Positions 19,153 to 29,079 of a stretch of DNA of 35,756 nucleotides are shown here, piece by piece. The position numbers were made by a program, and so were the translations under genes. The notes under the pieces are model-generated. The model saw nothing but the letters and a program-made list of their open reading frames with translations, was not told the DNA's origin and made no database searches. Position 1 is the stretch's first letter; every line of letters starts with the position of its first letter. This DNA is from Deltaproteobacteria bacterium (lineage in GTDB: Bacteria > Myxococcota > B64-G9), in contig QMME01000003.1 in NCBI GenBank assembly GCA_003647095.1, forward strand, positions 1 to 35,756. The letters run 5' to 3'.

Positions 19153-21582
19153 ATGGAATTGAAATCGGCAACCAACTCGAAGAGACTGCGCATTTCGCCG
19201 AAACGGCTGCGCCGGCGCATCAACCCCCGCCAGCTTCCCGGCCCCAAGGCCTACGGCAAGCATCGCACCCACATCATTGGCCAGGAACGGGCCATCGAGT
19301 CCATGCAACTGGGACTGCGCATCGAAAGCCCCGGCTACAACGTCTTCGTGTCCGGCCCCTCCGGCAGCGGCAAGATGACCACCACCAGGCACGTACTGGC
19401 CGAGTTCAAGCAGCCGCGGCGGCCCCTGCGCGACTATGCCTACGTGCAGAATTTTCTCGAGCCCGATCGACCGCGCCTGCTGATACTGGATCCCGGAGAC
19501 GGTGCCCGGCTCAAGAAAGGCATGGAGCGGCTGATCAAGTCGCTGCAGCGGGAATTGCCCAAGGCCCTGGGCACGGAAGCCTACCACAAGGAACGCGATC
19601 GCCTGCTCAACGATTACCAGGGCCAGGAGCACGAACTGGTAACGGCCTTCCAGCGCAAGGCCCGGCGCCAGGGCTTCGCCCTGGTGGAGATGCAGGGTGG
19701 ACCAACGGTCGAACACGATGTACTGCCGATAGTCGATGGCGAGCCGGTCCCCCTGCCGGTCCTGGAAGAACAGGAGGCGGAGGGCAAGCTCAGTAGCAAG
19801 CGCTTCAGCCAGTTGGCCAAGCGCCACCAGCGCCTGCGCTCGGAAATGGAACAGGTGGCGCGTCGTACTCGTTCGCTGGCCCGCGAGTTGAACAGCGACC
19901 TGGAAGCCCTCGACCGCCGGGTGGGCGGCGTGGTCATCGACAACCTCATCGAGGAACTGGCGGAGCAGTTTCACAACGAGTCGGTGAGTGACTACCTGGA
20001 CGAGGTCAAGGAGTTTCTGCTGGATCGCATTCCCGCCCTGGCCGGCCGGCTGGAAGACGGCGAGGAGGGTGCCGGCAGCGGCGAACTGATGGTGGATCCC
20101 TTCGCTCCCCTGCAGGTCAACGTGGTGCTTACCAATGCCCACCGCAAGGGCTGCCCGGTGGTGTTCGAGCCGTCACCCACGGTGGCCCGCCTGCTGGGCA
20201 CCATCGAGCGCAGCACCGACGATTCCGGCCGGGTGGAGGTTGACTTCATGAGCATCAGGGCCGGATCCCTGCTGCGGGCCAACGGGGGGTTCCTGCTGCT
20301 GAAGGCGGACGATCTGCTCGGGGAGCCGGGAGCCTGGAAGATCCTCAAGCAGGCCCTTTCCACCGGCCAGCTGGAGATTCGTCCCCCCGAGGGTCCCATG
20401 GCCATGATCAGCACCGGACTCAAGCCGGATCCCATCCCCCTGGACGTGAAGATCATTCTCCAGGGCGACGACATGCTCTACCGGGCTCTTTACCTGGCCG
20501 AGGATGATTTCAAGAAGACCTTCAAGGTGAAGGCGGAATTCGATGATGTCATGGAGTGTCGGGCCTCCACCCTGGAGAAGTTCCTGGCCTTCGTGCAGCG
20601 GGTGGTACAGGAAGAAGATCTGGCCCACCCCAACCGCCGGGCGGTGGCCGAACTCGTCGAGGAGATGATGCGCGAGGCCGAGGACCAGCAGAAATTGAGC
20701 ACCCGTTTCCGGGTGGTGGCGGATCTGCTGCGCGAGGCCACCTACTGGGCGCGCCGGGCCGGGCGCCGAACCATCACCCGGGCCGAGATCGCCCGGGCCA
20801 TCAGCCAGCGCCGCCGTCGTGTCAACCTGGCCGAGGAAAAATACCGCGAGGACATCGAGCGGGACGTGGTGATGGTATCGACCAGCGGCAGCCGGGTGGG
20901 CCAGGTAAACGGCCTGGCCGTGTTCGACCTGGGAGACTACAGTTTCGGCAAGCCCTGCCGGATAACCGCCTCGGCCGGCGTGGGTCGCCAGGGAGTGGTC
21001 AATATCGAGAGGGAGGCCGGCCTGTCGGGCGCCATCCACGACAAGGGGGTGTACATCCTGGGAGGTTTCCTGTCCGAGAGGTTCGGGCGCGACTTTCCGC
21101 TGACCCTGGATGCGCGGATATGCTTCGAGCAGAGCTACAGCGAGATCGACGGCGACAGTGCCTCCTCCAGCGAGGTCTTCGCCCTGCTCAGCAGCCTGGC
21201 CCGGGTGCCGCTGTCGCAGGCCATTGCCGTCACCGGTTCGATCAACCAGCGGGGCCAGCTGCAGCCCATCGGCGGAGTGAACCAGAAGATCGAGGGGTTC
21301 TTCGACATCTGCCAGGCCCGCGGGCTGGATGGAAGTCACGGGGTGATCATCCCCCGGGGCAACCTGCACAACCTGATGCTGCGCCACGAAGTCGTCGAGG
21401 CCGTGCGGCGAGGCCGCTTCCACGTCTGGGCGGCCGCCACCGTCGACGAGGGAATGGAGTTGCTGACCGGGGTGCGGGCGGGCCGGCCGGGGCGCAAGGG
21501 CGTCTATCCGCCGGGTACCCTCAATCGCCTGGTGGCCGATCGCCTGCGCCGCATGGCCGAGACTTACCGTGATTTCAGCTGA
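19153..21582 (+). CDS. Lon-family ATP-dependent protease (AAA_32 / Lon C-terminal type)
   Basis: An 809-residue cytoplasmic protease of the Lon-related group that lacks the classical LAN domain. Walker A appears as GPSGSGKM near residue 70, followed by a long helical insertion (about 150-290), then the LLRANGGFLLLKADDLL Walker B region. The C-terminal Lon protease domain carries Ser669 in DGDSAS and Lys712 in GGVNQKIEGF, the expected Ser-Lys dyad. Unusually, the residue after the P-loop Lys is Met, not Thr/Ser. ATG 19153 is chosen because GGGAGGA lies just upstream; an ATG at 19141 and a GTG-type start at 19093 are in frame but less well supported. Probably involved in protein quality control; targets are unknown. 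Confidence 0.92.
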   Translation: MELKSATNSKRLRISPKRLRRRINPRQLPGPKAYGKHRTHIIGQERAIESMQLGLRIESPGYNVFVSGPSGSGKMTTTRHVLAEFKQPRRPLRDYAYVQNFLEPDRPRLLILDPGDGARLKKGMERLIKSLQRELPKALGTEAYHKERDRLLNDYQGQEHELVTAFQRKARRQGFALVEMQGGPTVEHDVLPIVDGEPVPLPVLEEQEAEGKLSSKRFSQLAKRHQRLRSEMEQVARRTRSLARELNSDLEALDRRVGGVVIDNLIEELAEQFHNESVSDYLDEVKEFLLDRIPALAGRLEDGEEGAGSGELMVDPFAPLQVNVVLTNAHRKGCPVVFEPSPTVARLLGTIERSTDDSGRVEVDFMSIRAGSLLRANGGFLLLKADDLLGEPGAWKILKQALSTGQLEIRPPEGPMAMISTGLKPDPIPLDVKIILQGDDMLYRALYLAEDDFKKTFKVKAEFDDVMECRASTLEKFLAFVQRVVQEEDLAHPNRRAVAELVEEMMREAEDQQKLSTRFRVVADLLREATYWARRAGRRTITRAEIARAISQRRRRVNLAEEKYREDIERDVVMVSTSGSRVGQVNGLAVFDLGDYSFGKPCRITASAGVGRQGVVNIEREAGLSGAIHDKGVYILGGFLSERFGRDFPLTLDARICFEQSYSEIDGDSASSSEVFALLSSLARVPLSQAIAVTGSINQRGQLQPIGGVNQKIEGFFDICQARGLDGSHGVIIPRGNLHNLMLRHEVVEAVRRGRFHVWAAATVDEGMELLTGVRAGRPGRKGVYPPGTLNRLVADRLRRMAETYRDFS

Positions 21583-21658
21583 GGGGGCGATCCGCCGGAC
21601 GGGGCACCACGCCCCCGCCACCGGTCCGCCTCGCCGTTGCCGCCCGGTAAATATTGGG

Positions 21659-21688
21659 TTGACTCGGCGCGGCAGACCGGCCTACCAT
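21659..21688 (+). promoter_or_regulatory. Probable promoter of the Ala/Pro-tailed lipoprotein gene
   Basis: TTGACT (21659-21664), 18-bp spacer, TACCAT (21683-21688, four of six matches). The predicted leader is about 30 nt and contains the GGGAGG ribosome site of the gene at 21725. Confidence 0.42.
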
Positions 21689-21724
21689 TTTCCCCCTGAG
21701 TGATAACCCCAGAAGGGAGGATTC

Positions 21725-22804
21725 ATGAAAAAGGCAATTCTACTGGCTGGCGCGGTGTCCCTGTTGCTGCTGGCGGGTTGCTCCAAGAAGGCCGGTGCTC
21801 CCGGCGAGTTTTCCATGGTGCCGGCCGATGCCGACATCGTGGGGGTGCTGGATGCCAAGTCGGTCATGGACTACGTCAAGGGCGTGGCACCCAAGCTGGT
21901 TCCCGCGGAGTTGAAGGACCAGATTCCCCCCATCGAGACCCTGCTGCAGCAGGCCATGCAGATGACCGGCATCGACCTCAACAAGCTGGGCCGGGTGATC
22001 TTCGTGGGTTACGCCGGCAGCGACGAAAAGATGGCCTTCTTTGCCGAGGGCATCGAGGCCAAGGCCCTCAAGGGCAAGAAAGAGGCCGATCACAACGGTG
22101 TGACCATCTACAGCATGCCCCAGCACGTGCACTACGCCGAGATCGCCGGCAAGGGCATCGTCGGCGCACCCAGCGTGGAGATGGTCAAGAAGGTTCTCGA
22201 CGCCCAGAGCGGCAAGGCCAAGAAACTGGCCGACGGCGATCGGGCCAAGCTCCTGGGCGAACTCGCCGGCATGGAAAGCGATCTCGACCAGCTGCGCTTC
22301 TACCTGCTCACCGGCGACCTGCCCGGTACTCCTCCGGGCATGAAGCTGCGCGGCGGGGCCTTCTTCTTCGACCTGGACAAGGGCCTGGCCGGCACCATGC
22401 TCGGTGACGAAGCGGGGGCGCAGAAGATCAAGCAGCAGATCGACATGGGTCTCATGGCCGCCCGCGTGGCCCTGGCCATGCCCCAGGACAAGGGCGAGTT
22501 GCCCGTGGAACTGGACGACTCCGCCAAGAAGATGATCACCGAGGTGCTCAACAAGGTGGAAGCCACCCAGAAGGGCGGCACCGTGACCCTGGCCTACCAT
22601 GGCGATCTCAAGCCCCTGGTGGAAAAGGCCGTGGCCGTGGGCCTTGCTTCCTGGCAGAAGGAACGGGCCGGTGCCACTCCGGTTTCCCCTGCCCCGGCGG
22701 CAGCCCAGCCCCCGGCGGCCCCGGTGGCGGCCCCGGCGGCGGCCCCGGCGGCGGCCCCGGCGGCTGCTCCGGCGGCTCCGGCCCCCCAGCCTGTCAAGAA
22801 GTGA
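21725..22804 (+). CDS. Lipoprotein of unknown function with Ala/Pro repeat tail
   Basis: A 359-residue protein. The signal peptide ends in the strong lipobox LLAGC (Cys19). The mature part begins with VPADADIVGVLDAKSVMDYVK, the kind of opening found in bacterial proteins that compare two stretches of a repeated fold, but I cannot name a family with confidence. The body (about 30-315) is alternating helices and strands with many Lys and Asp. The tail (about 318-359) is Ala/Pro-rich, built from 12-bp repeats encoding APAA, and ends in basic PVKK. The ATG at 21725 follows GGGAGG. It precedes the DUF3857 lipoprotein by 83 bp. Role unknown. Confidence 0.85.
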   Translation: MKKAILLAGAVSLLLLAGCSKKAGAPGEFSMVPADADIVGVLDAKSVMDYVKGVAPKLVPAELKDQIPPIETLLQQAMQMTGIDLNKLGRVIFVGYAGSDEKMAFFAEGIEAKALKGKKEADHNGVTIYSMPQHVHYAEIAGKGIVGAPSVEMVKKVLDAQSGKAKKLADGDRAKLLGELAGMESDLDQLRFYLLTGDLPGTPPGMKLRGGAFFFDLDKGLAGTMLGDEAGAQKIKQQIDMGLMAARVALAMPQDKGELPVELDDSAKKMITEVLNKVEATQKGGTVTLAYHGDLKPLVEKAVAVGLASWQKERAGATPVSPAPAAAQPPAAPVAAPAAAPAAAPAAAPAAPAPQPVKK

Positions 22805-22887
22805 TCTTCATACTTTCTCAAGCCACGACGCCAGCGGCCTGAGCACCCGGCGCGGGTGAGCGGCGGCATTATTTTCCGGAGGTGTCC

Positions 22888-25800
22888 ATGAGGTACCGGT
22901 TTCTGCCGTTGCTGCTGGCGCTGCTGGCAGCGGGGTGTCTGCGGCCGGCGACCTCCCGCCCGGAAGGGGCGACGGCCTTGCCGGCCGTCGAGCCGCGAGC
23001 GCTGTTGGAACGCGGTATCGAGTCGTTCGTGGGGCCGGGGCGGCTGCCGGCGGCCCGGTCGCTGTTTGCCCGGGCTGCCGGTCTGGAGCCCCGCCTCCGG
23101 GAGGCCTGGTGGTGGCTGGCCTGGTCGGACGTCCTGCTGGGTCGCAGCGAGCGCGCCTTCGGCTCTTTCCTGCAAGCGGCCGGCGACTACGCTCACCCGG
23201 CCGACGCCCTGGCCTTGCAACGCGCCTTTGCCCTGCTGTCGGGGCGCCGGCAGGCAGAGCGCCTGCGGGATGTACTGCGCCGGGCCGTCTCCGCTCCCGG
23301 GACCCATCCGCTGGTGCGGGCCCGGGCCCGCTGGCTGCTGGGGCGGTTGCTGCGAAGACTGGGACGCTTCGATCGGGCCCGGCAGGAGTTCGCCCGGCTG
23401 GGCTTCGTCTCCGAGTGGATGGTGGTCGGCCCCTTTGCCAACGACCAGAACTCCGGCTTCGACACCCCCTACGGGCCGGAACGAGAGCCGCTCGATTACC
23501 GGCGGGAGTTCGCCGGCAAGCTGCAGCGAGTGAAGTTCCGGCCGGTGGAGCGCCTCGACTACGATGGCTCGGTCAACCTGTCGGCGTTGCTCGATCCCGA
23601 CAGCTGGAGCTGTGCCTACCTGGCCAGCCACCTGTCGAGTCCCCGGGCCATGCCGGCGGTACTGCGCCTGGGAGTGGGGCGGGCGGTCAAGGTCTGGCTG
23701 AACGGCCGGCTGCTGTTGTCCTCGGACGATGTTGAAAGGGCGGGATTCGACCAGCTGGCAGTCTCCGCCGGCCTGCGCCGGGGCTGGAACCGCTTGCTGG
23801 TCAAGGTCTGCCAGCGCAACGGTCCCTGGTTGCTGCGATTGCGCCTGACCGATCCCCGGGGCCGTCCCCTGCGGCTGCCGGCCACGAACAAGCTGCAGCG
23901 GGTGGCCAGCGGCGCAGACCGGCAGTCTCGCCCCGTTCCTCCCCGGCAACTGGCGGACGTGCTCGAGCAGCAGCTGAAGGGGCGGGGTTCCTGGTTGCAA
24001 CGCCTGCTGGCGCGCTGGCAGATCGAGCAGGGATTCTACCGGCGTGCCGCAGACCGGCTCGACCGCCTGGCGGCGACATCCTCGGGATGCCGTCCCCTGC
24101 TGGCCCTGCTTTCCCACCGGGCACAGCAGGCGGCCGGTCGCGACAGCCTGGCGCTCAAGGCGTTGGATCAAACGACCTGTGCTGCCACCGTCCCCGGCTT
24201 GCTTCTGGCACGAGCCGCCTACGAGAGTTCGCGTGGTCGTTACCAGCGGGCCATGCGCCTGTTGCGCCGTTCCAGGTTGGAACTGGATGGCGAGGGAGAC
24301 GCTGCTCGCCTCTGGACCCGCCTGCTGGTGGAGCGCGGGTTTGCCGTGCCGGCCCGGCAACGGCTGGAGCGCCGGTTGCAACACCGGCCCGACGACGATG
24401 ATTCCTGGCGCCTGTTGGCCGAGGTGGCTGGTACTCTGGACCTGCGACGGCTGGTCTTGCGGTCCAGGAGAAAGGTGCTGGCCCTTCGTCCCGACCTGCC
24501 TGCTGCCTACAACGCACTGGTACGGCTGGCCCGGCAGCGCGGGGACAACGGGCGCGCCCTGCAATTGCTGGATCGCCAGGCACGGGCCTTCCCCTGTTCC
24601 CTGAATACGCGCCTGCTTCGGGCCCGGGTGCTGCTGGCGGTGGGGCGGGAACCGGCGGCCAGGAAACAGCTTGAGCGCTTGCTCCGCTTGAGCCCGGACG
24701 ACTGGCGCGTCTATCGCCTGCTGGGCCAGCTGCATGATCGCCACGGCCGGCGCCGGCTAGCCCTGCAGGCCTTCCAGCGGGCCTTGGAGCTGAAGCCCGA
24801 GGCCAGCTTCCTGCGCGACTACGTGGACTTTCTCGAGGATCGCCAGGACCCGGCCTTCGAACGTTACGGTCTCGGTGCCGACCAGGTTCAGCAGATACTG
24901 ACACGATTGCCTCCACTGTCGGCCTATCCAGAGGCCGAGGCGGTGTTCCTGCTCGACGACGAGGTCACCCATGTCTTTGCCGACGGCTCGGCGCACCACC
25001 TGGTACACCAGGCCTACCTGGTGCGCACGGCCAGCGCCCGGGCTCGCTTCAATCGCTTCGCCGTTCCCAGCGGTCCCTCCTTTCGGCTGGAGGTGGCGGA
25101 GACCATCTTGCCCGATGGCAGTCGCCGCGAGGCGACAGCGGTAAGGCGCGGAGCCATCTACTTCCCCTCGCTGGAGCCGGGCGTGGTGATTCACGTGGCC
25201 TACCAATACGAATCGGCTTCCCTGTCCTGGATGCAGGATCACTTCGCCATGCAGTTCAACTTCCAGGGGCGCTTCCCCTCCTTGCGACCCCGCTGGGTGG
25301 TGGTTACTCCCCCGGGAAAGCAGGTGCAGATCCTCGTACGCGGCCAGGGCATCGAACACCGGCGCCAGTCGCTGGGGGCCGAACGGGTAGACGTCTTTAC
25401 CGCCCGTGACATGCCCATGTTGCACGCCGAGCCGTTGGCGGTTCCGGAACGCGAACGCCGCGCCATGGTGCTGCTGACCACGGTACCCTCCTGGAAGGAA
25501 CTGGCCCGCTGGCAGAACAGCCTTATCGTCGATCAGTTCGAATCGGACCAGGCCATCCGTGAACAGACCGAGAAGCTGGTGGCCGATGCCGGTAGCGTCC
25601 TGGCGAAGGTGGAGGCGCTGTACGGTTTCGTGGCCCGGAAGATCCGCTATCTCAATCACGACGTGGGTATCTTCGGCAAGAAGCCCAACAAGGCCATCAA
25701 TGTTTTCGAAAACCGCTTCGGCGACTGCAAGGACAAGGCCACGCTGTTGATCGCCATGTTGCGCCTGGTGGGTATCGAGGCCGCCTACGCCGGTATCCGT

Positions 25801-26658
25801 ACAGTGGATCGCGGTCCCGTTTTCTGGCAGGTGCCACACGCCCAGACCAACCACGTCATCGCCTACCTGCCCGCCCAGCCGGGCATCGAGCACGAGCTGT
25901 TTCTCGATACCACCGCCGAGTACAACCATTTCCTGCACTTGCCGGAACGCGACCAGGGGGTACGCGCCCTGGTCCTGGAGGGCCAGGGCTACCGCCTGGT
26001 CGACACCCCGGTGCTTCCGCCTTCCGCCTCGCAGCTGCTGTTTACCGCCGACGCCTCCCTGGAGGGTGACGACCTGGTCATGCAGGTGCGCGAGAGCTGG
26101 AGCGGCTGGTTGGCGGCCTGGTTCCGATCGCACCTGAACGTGGAAGGCAAGCGCCGCGAGTTCATGGCCGGACTGCTCAACGTTCGTTTCCCGGGGGCTT
26201 CCCTGTCCGGCGACCACTACCGGGGCATTGACGACCTGGGAAAACAGGCCGGGATAGATTACCGCTTGCTCCTGCCCGGCCGGGCTCGCCGCGAAGGCAA
26301 GCAACTACGACTCAATCTTTTCTGGTTCGACAAGCTGGTGGAGCGCATGACTCCGCGGCCGGAACGCCACGGGGACGTGTTCCTGCCCTACCGGGCGGAA
26401 AGAATATTGCGGGTGAAGCTGCACTTGCCACCCCGGGTGAGGCCGCTGGTACTGCCCCCACCGGTGAACATCGACAACGACCTCGTCGGCTTCTCCCAGT
26501 CATGTTCCGAGAAGGAAGGAGTCCTGGAATGCCAGCGCCGGCTGGTGATCAAGCCCCGGCGCATACCCCGCGAGCGCTACCAGGAATTCCGCCGGCTGTG
26601 TCACCTTATCGATCAGGCCGAACGTGTGGAAATAGTCTTGCCCGACGGCACTCAATGA
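22888..26658 (+). CDS. TPR / DUF3857 / transglutaminase-like lipoprotein
   Basis: A 1256-residue lipoprotein (lipobox LLAAGC, Cys17). Residues about 30-160 and 360-640 are helical TPR-like repeats. Between them, about 170-330, lies a beta domain with GVGRAVKVWLNGRLL and GWNRLLVKVCQRNGPW that resembles a galactose-binding-like fold. DUF3857 spans about 680-860. A transglutaminase-like domain follows, with the triad Cys947 (FGDCKDKATLL), His989 (TNHVIAYLP) and Asp1007 (LFLDTTAEYN). The C-terminus is a DUF3858-type beta region. The triad is complete, so it may be an active cysteine hydrolase or crosslinker, but the substrate is unknown. GGAGG lies 5 nt before ATG 22888. The 3' end overlaps the convergent glucan phosphorylase gene by 7 bp. 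Confidence 0.88.
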   Translation: MRYRFLPLLLALLAAGCLRPATSRPEGATALPAVEPRALLERGIESFVGPGRLPAARSLFARAAGLEPRLREAWWWLAWSDVLLGRSERAFGSFLQAAGDYAHPADALALQRAFALLSGRRQAERLRDVLRRAVSAPGTHPLVRARARWLLGRLLRRLGRFDRARQEFARLGFVSEWMVVGPFANDQNSGFDTPYGPEREPLDYRREFAGKLQRVKFRPVERLDYDGSVNLSALLDPDSWSCAYLASHLSSPRAMPAVLRLGVGRAVKVWLNGRLLLSSDDVERAGFDQLAVSAGLRRGWNRLLVKVCQRNGPWLLRLRLTDPRGRPLRLPATNKLQRVASGADRQSRPVPPRQLADVLEQQLKGRGSWLQRLLARWQIEQGFYRRAADRLDRLAATSSGCRPLLALLSHRAQQAAGRDSLALKALDQTTCAATVPGLLLARAAYESSRGRYQRAMRLLRRSRLELDGEGDAARLWTRLLVERGFAVPARQRLERRLQHRPDDDDSWRLLAEVAGTLDLRRLVLRSRRKVLALRPDLPAAYNALVRLARQRGDNGRALQLLDRQARAFPCSLNTRLLRARVLLAVGREPAARKQLERLLRLSPDDWRVYRLLGQLHDRHGRRRLALQAFQRALELKPEASFLRDYVDFLEDRQDPAFERYGLGADQVQQILTRLPPLSAYPEAEAVFLLDDEVTHVFADGSAHHLVHQAYLVRTASARARFNRFAVPSGPSFRLEVAETILPDGSRREATAVRRGAIYFPSLEPGVVIHVAYQYESASLSWMQDHFAMQFNFQGRFPSLRPRWVVVTPPGKQVQILVRGQGIEHRRQSLGAERVDVFTARDMPMLHAEPLAVPERERRAMVLLTTVPSWKELARWQNSLIVDQFESDQAIREQTEKLVADAGSVLAKVEALYGFVARKIRYLNHDVGIFGKKPNKAINVFENRFGDCKDKATLLIAMLRLVGIEAAYAGIRTVDRGPVFWQVPHAQTNHVIAYLPAQPGIEHELFLDTTAEYNHFLHLPERDQGVRALVLEGQGYRLVDTPVLPPSASQLLFTADASLEGDDLVMQVRESWSGWLAAWFRSHLNVEGKRREFMAGLLNVRFPGASLSGDHYRGIDDLGKQAGIDYRLLLPGRARREGKQLRLNLFWFDKLVERMTPRPERHGDVFLPYRAERILRVKLHLPPRVRPLVLPPPVNIDNDLVGFSQSCSEKEGVLECQRRLVIKPRRIPRERYQEFRRLCHLIDQAERVEIVLPDGTQ

Positions 26659-28847
26659 TGCTGCTGGCGTAACCAGCGCACCACGCTGGGAAGATCGAGA
26701 TCGCTTTCGTCGCTCAAGGTTGCGGTGGAGGCTCCGGCGGCAGGCAAGTAGCACATCTGGGTATAGTCCACCACCATGCGGGCGGCGTTGTAGCGCCAGG
26801 CCAGGCTGGCCAGGGCGTGTTTCATGCGCGCCAGCCAGGCGATGGGCAGACCGGCCTCGTCACGCTGGTAGAACAGGGGTACGACTTGCTCTTGCAGCAC
26901 CCGGCGCAACTGTTCCCCCTCGCGGGCGTCCTGCACGGCGGGATCGCTATGCAGCGAACCGTCGCCGATGGCAAAACCGTTCTCGCCGTCATAAGCCTCG
27001 GCCCACCAGCCATCCAGGGTGGAGCAGTTCAGGCCGCCGTTGAGGACGACTTTCTGGCCGCTGGTGCCGCAGGCTTCGAGCGGACGACGCGGGTTGTTCA
27101 GCCACAGGTCCACACCCTGTACCAGGTGCCTGGCCACGTTGATGTCGTAATCCTCCACCAGCACCATCCGGCCCCGCAGTTCCGACCGGCGGCTGAGGTG
27201 GAAGATACGCTTGATGATCTCCTTGCCCCGCTCGTCCCGGGGGTGGGCCTTGCCGGCGTAGAGAATCTGCACCGGCCGCTGCTCGTCTCCCAGCAGCCGG
27301 ACCAGCCACTCCTCATTGTCCAGCAGCAGGTTGGCACGCTTGTAAAGGGCGAAGCGTCGGGCGAAGCCTATGGTCAGGGCGTCGGGATTGAGCAGGCCGG
27401 CCCGCTGGCGGGCTTCCTGCTCGTCCTCTCCCCGGCGCAGGGCCTGTCGTACCAGGCGTCGCCGGACGAAATCGATGAGGCGGCCCTTCAGGACCCGGTG
27501 GGTCTCCCACAGTTCACCGTCATCGATATCCAGCACTTCCTGCCATACCTGGGGGCGACGAATGCGTTCGAGCCAGTCGCGACCCAGATGCCGTTCATAC
27601 AGGCGGCGCATCTGCGGTGCCAGCCAGGAAGCCACGTGCACCCCGTTGGTGATGTGACCGATGGGCACCTCGTGGACGGCTCTGCCCGGCCAAAGCGATT
27701 GCCACATGCGCCGGCTCACCCCGCCGTGGATGGCCGACACCCCGTTGGCCCGCTGTGACATCTTCAGCGCCAGCACCGTCATGCAGAACGGTTCCCGCTG
27801 GTCGTCGGGATCGCTGCGCCCCAGGCCCAGGAACTGCTTTTCGTCGATGTTGAGCCTCTGCCGCAGGCGACCCAGGTTCTGCTCCACCAGGTCTGCCGGG
27901 AAGCGATCGTGCCCGGCCTCGACGGGGGTGTGGGTGGTGAACACGGTGCTCTCGGCCACCTGCCGGGCCGCCACCTCGAAGGATGTTTCCTGCTCGCTCA
28001 TGAGCCGGCGGGCCGCTTCCAGGGCGGCGAAGGCGCAGTGACCCTCGTTCAGGTGAATGACGCCGGGCTTGATACCCAGGGCCTCGAGTGCCCGCATGCC
28101 GCCGACGCCGAGCAGGATTTCCTGGCGGATGCGTACCCGCTGGTCACCTCCGTAGAGGCGTTCCAGGTGGGTGGCCAGTGCCTGGTCGGCGGCGACGTTG
28201 TCCTCGGTTCGCGGATCGAGCAGCAGCAGGCGGTTACGACCCACCCGCGCCTCGAGCACGCTGGAGAAAAGGGGTCCGTCGAGGGTGTCGACGCGCACCT
28301 GCACCGGCTGGCCGTCCGTTCCGCGGGCGGGCCGCAGGGGCAGGGAGGCCAGGTCGGCGGTTTCGTACTGTTCCTGTTGCCAGCCGTCGAGATCTATCCG
28401 CTGCCGGAAGTAGCCCTGGTCGTAGAACAGTCCTACTCCCACCATGGGAACGCCCAGGTCCGAGGCCGCCTTGAGGTGATCTCCGGCCAGTACCCCCAGG
28501 CCGCCCGAGTACAGGGGCAGCGACTCGTGCAGCCCGAACTCGGCGCAGAAATACGCCACCGGGCGCACCCGCAGGGGCCCGGCATGGATGCGGCCCCAGC
28601 CGCGGCGGGCATCGAGGTATTCCTGTAAACGATGGTAGGCATAGATGACGCGACTCTCGATGGCCAGTTCCCGGGCCCGCTCCTCGAGCCGTCCGGGTCC
28701 GCTTTCACGCAGGAAGGCCAGGGCGTTGTGGTTGCAGCGCCGCCACAGCTCCTCGTCGAGTTCACGCAGGATATCTATGAACTCGGGTTGCCAGGACCAC
28801 CACAGGTTCCCGGCGATGTGAAGCATCTTCTGGTAGAGCTTTTCCAT
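26652..28847 (-). CDS. glgP: Alpha-glucan phosphorylase (GT35, DUF3417-containing type)
   Basis: A 731-residue cytoplasmic enzyme that phosphorolyses glycogen or maltodextrin to glucose-1-phosphate. The N-terminus [10 protein letters not shown] is the DUF3417 segment typical of the short alpha-glucan phosphorylase family. Then come [46 protein letters not shown], and the cofactor loop [25 protein letters not shown] in which Lys599 holds pyridoxal phosphate (usual pattern SGMK, here SGQK). ATG 28847 is chosen because GGAGG lies 7 nt before it; the frame continues upstream to 28970 without conservation. Together with the GH31 gene it points to alpha-glucan use. It is divergent from the prenyl synthase gene. 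Confidence 0.93.
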   Translation of the reverse strand: MEKLYQKMLHIAGNLWWSWQPEFIDILRELDEELWRRCNHNALAFLRESGPGRLEERARELAIESRVIYAYHRLQEYLDARRGWGRIHAGPLRVRPVAYFCAEFGLHESLPLYSGGLGVLAGDHLKAASDLGVPMVGVGLFYDQGYFRQRIDLDGWQQEQYETADLASLPLRPARGTDGQPVQVRVDTLDGPLFSSVLEARVGRNRLLLLDPRTEDNVAADQALATHLERLYGGDQRVRIRQEILLGVGGMRALEALGIKPGVIHLNEGHCAFAALEAARRLMSEQETSFEVAARQVAESTVFTTHTPVEAGHDRFPADLVEQNLGRLRQRLNIDEKQFLGLGRSDPDDQREPFCMTVLALKMSQRANGVSAIHGGVSRRMWQSLWPGRAVHEVPIGHITNGVHVASWLAPQMRRLYERHLGRDWLERIRRPQVWQEVLDIDDGELWETHRVLKGRLIDFVRRRLVRQALRRGEDEQEARQRAGLLNPDALTIGFARRFALYKRANLLLDNEEWLVRLLGDEQRPVQILYAGKAHPRDERGKEIIKRIFHLSRRSELRGRMVLVEDYDINVARHLVQGVDLWLNNPRRPLEACGTSGQKVVLNGGLNCSTLDGWWAEAYDGENGFAIGDGSLHSDPAVQDAREGEQLRRVLQEQVVPLFYQRDEAGLPIAWLARMKHALASLAWRYNAARMVVDYTQMCYLPAAGASTATLSDESDLDLPSVVRWLRQQHH

Positions 28848-28876
28848 GGTTGCCTCCAGCCGCCAGTGAGTGAGGC

Positions 28877-28906
28877 ATTGTCCTAGATCGGAAAACGACT
28901 CGTCAA
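28877..28906 (-). promoter_or_regulatory. Candidate promoter of the glucan phosphorylase gene
   Basis: On the minus strand, TTGACG (28906-28901), 18-bp spacer, GACAAT (28882-28877, four of six matches). The predicted leader is about 23 nt and includes the GGAGG ribosome site. Confidence 0.35.
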
Positions 28907-28935
28907 CCAAGAAAACTTCTGGTGGAGAGCAACGA

Positions 28936-28965
28936 TTGACAGGGCAACGGCGGCGATGGTACACA
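28936..28965 (+). promoter_or_regulatory. Candidate promoter of the polyprenyl synthase gene
   Basis: A perfect TTGACA (28936-28941) followed after 18 bp by TACACA (28960-28965, three of six matches). It lies 29 bp from the oppositely directed phosphorylase promoter. The predicted leader is about 108 nt. Confidence 0.35.
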
Positions 28966-29079
28966 GGCATGCCGCTGGTAGTTGCCCGGGTGGCGCTAAC
29001 CGGGTAACCTGGCTACAAATGGTCCGAAACCCGGAGTCCTCGACTCACCGGCACCGGGAAGGAAGGATCCGACGAGATC

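Noticed and set aside
21583-21616. Hairpin GGGGGCG/CGCCCCC after the Lon-family gene as a terminator
   Set aside because: A 20-nt loop and no T-tract; it could be chance in GC-rich DNA.
22844-22858. Hairpin CACCCG-GCG-CGGGTG between the two lipoprotein genes
   Set aside because: Only a 6-bp stem, with the nearest T-run (ATTATTTT) about 10 nt away; not enough for a terminator or attenuator call.
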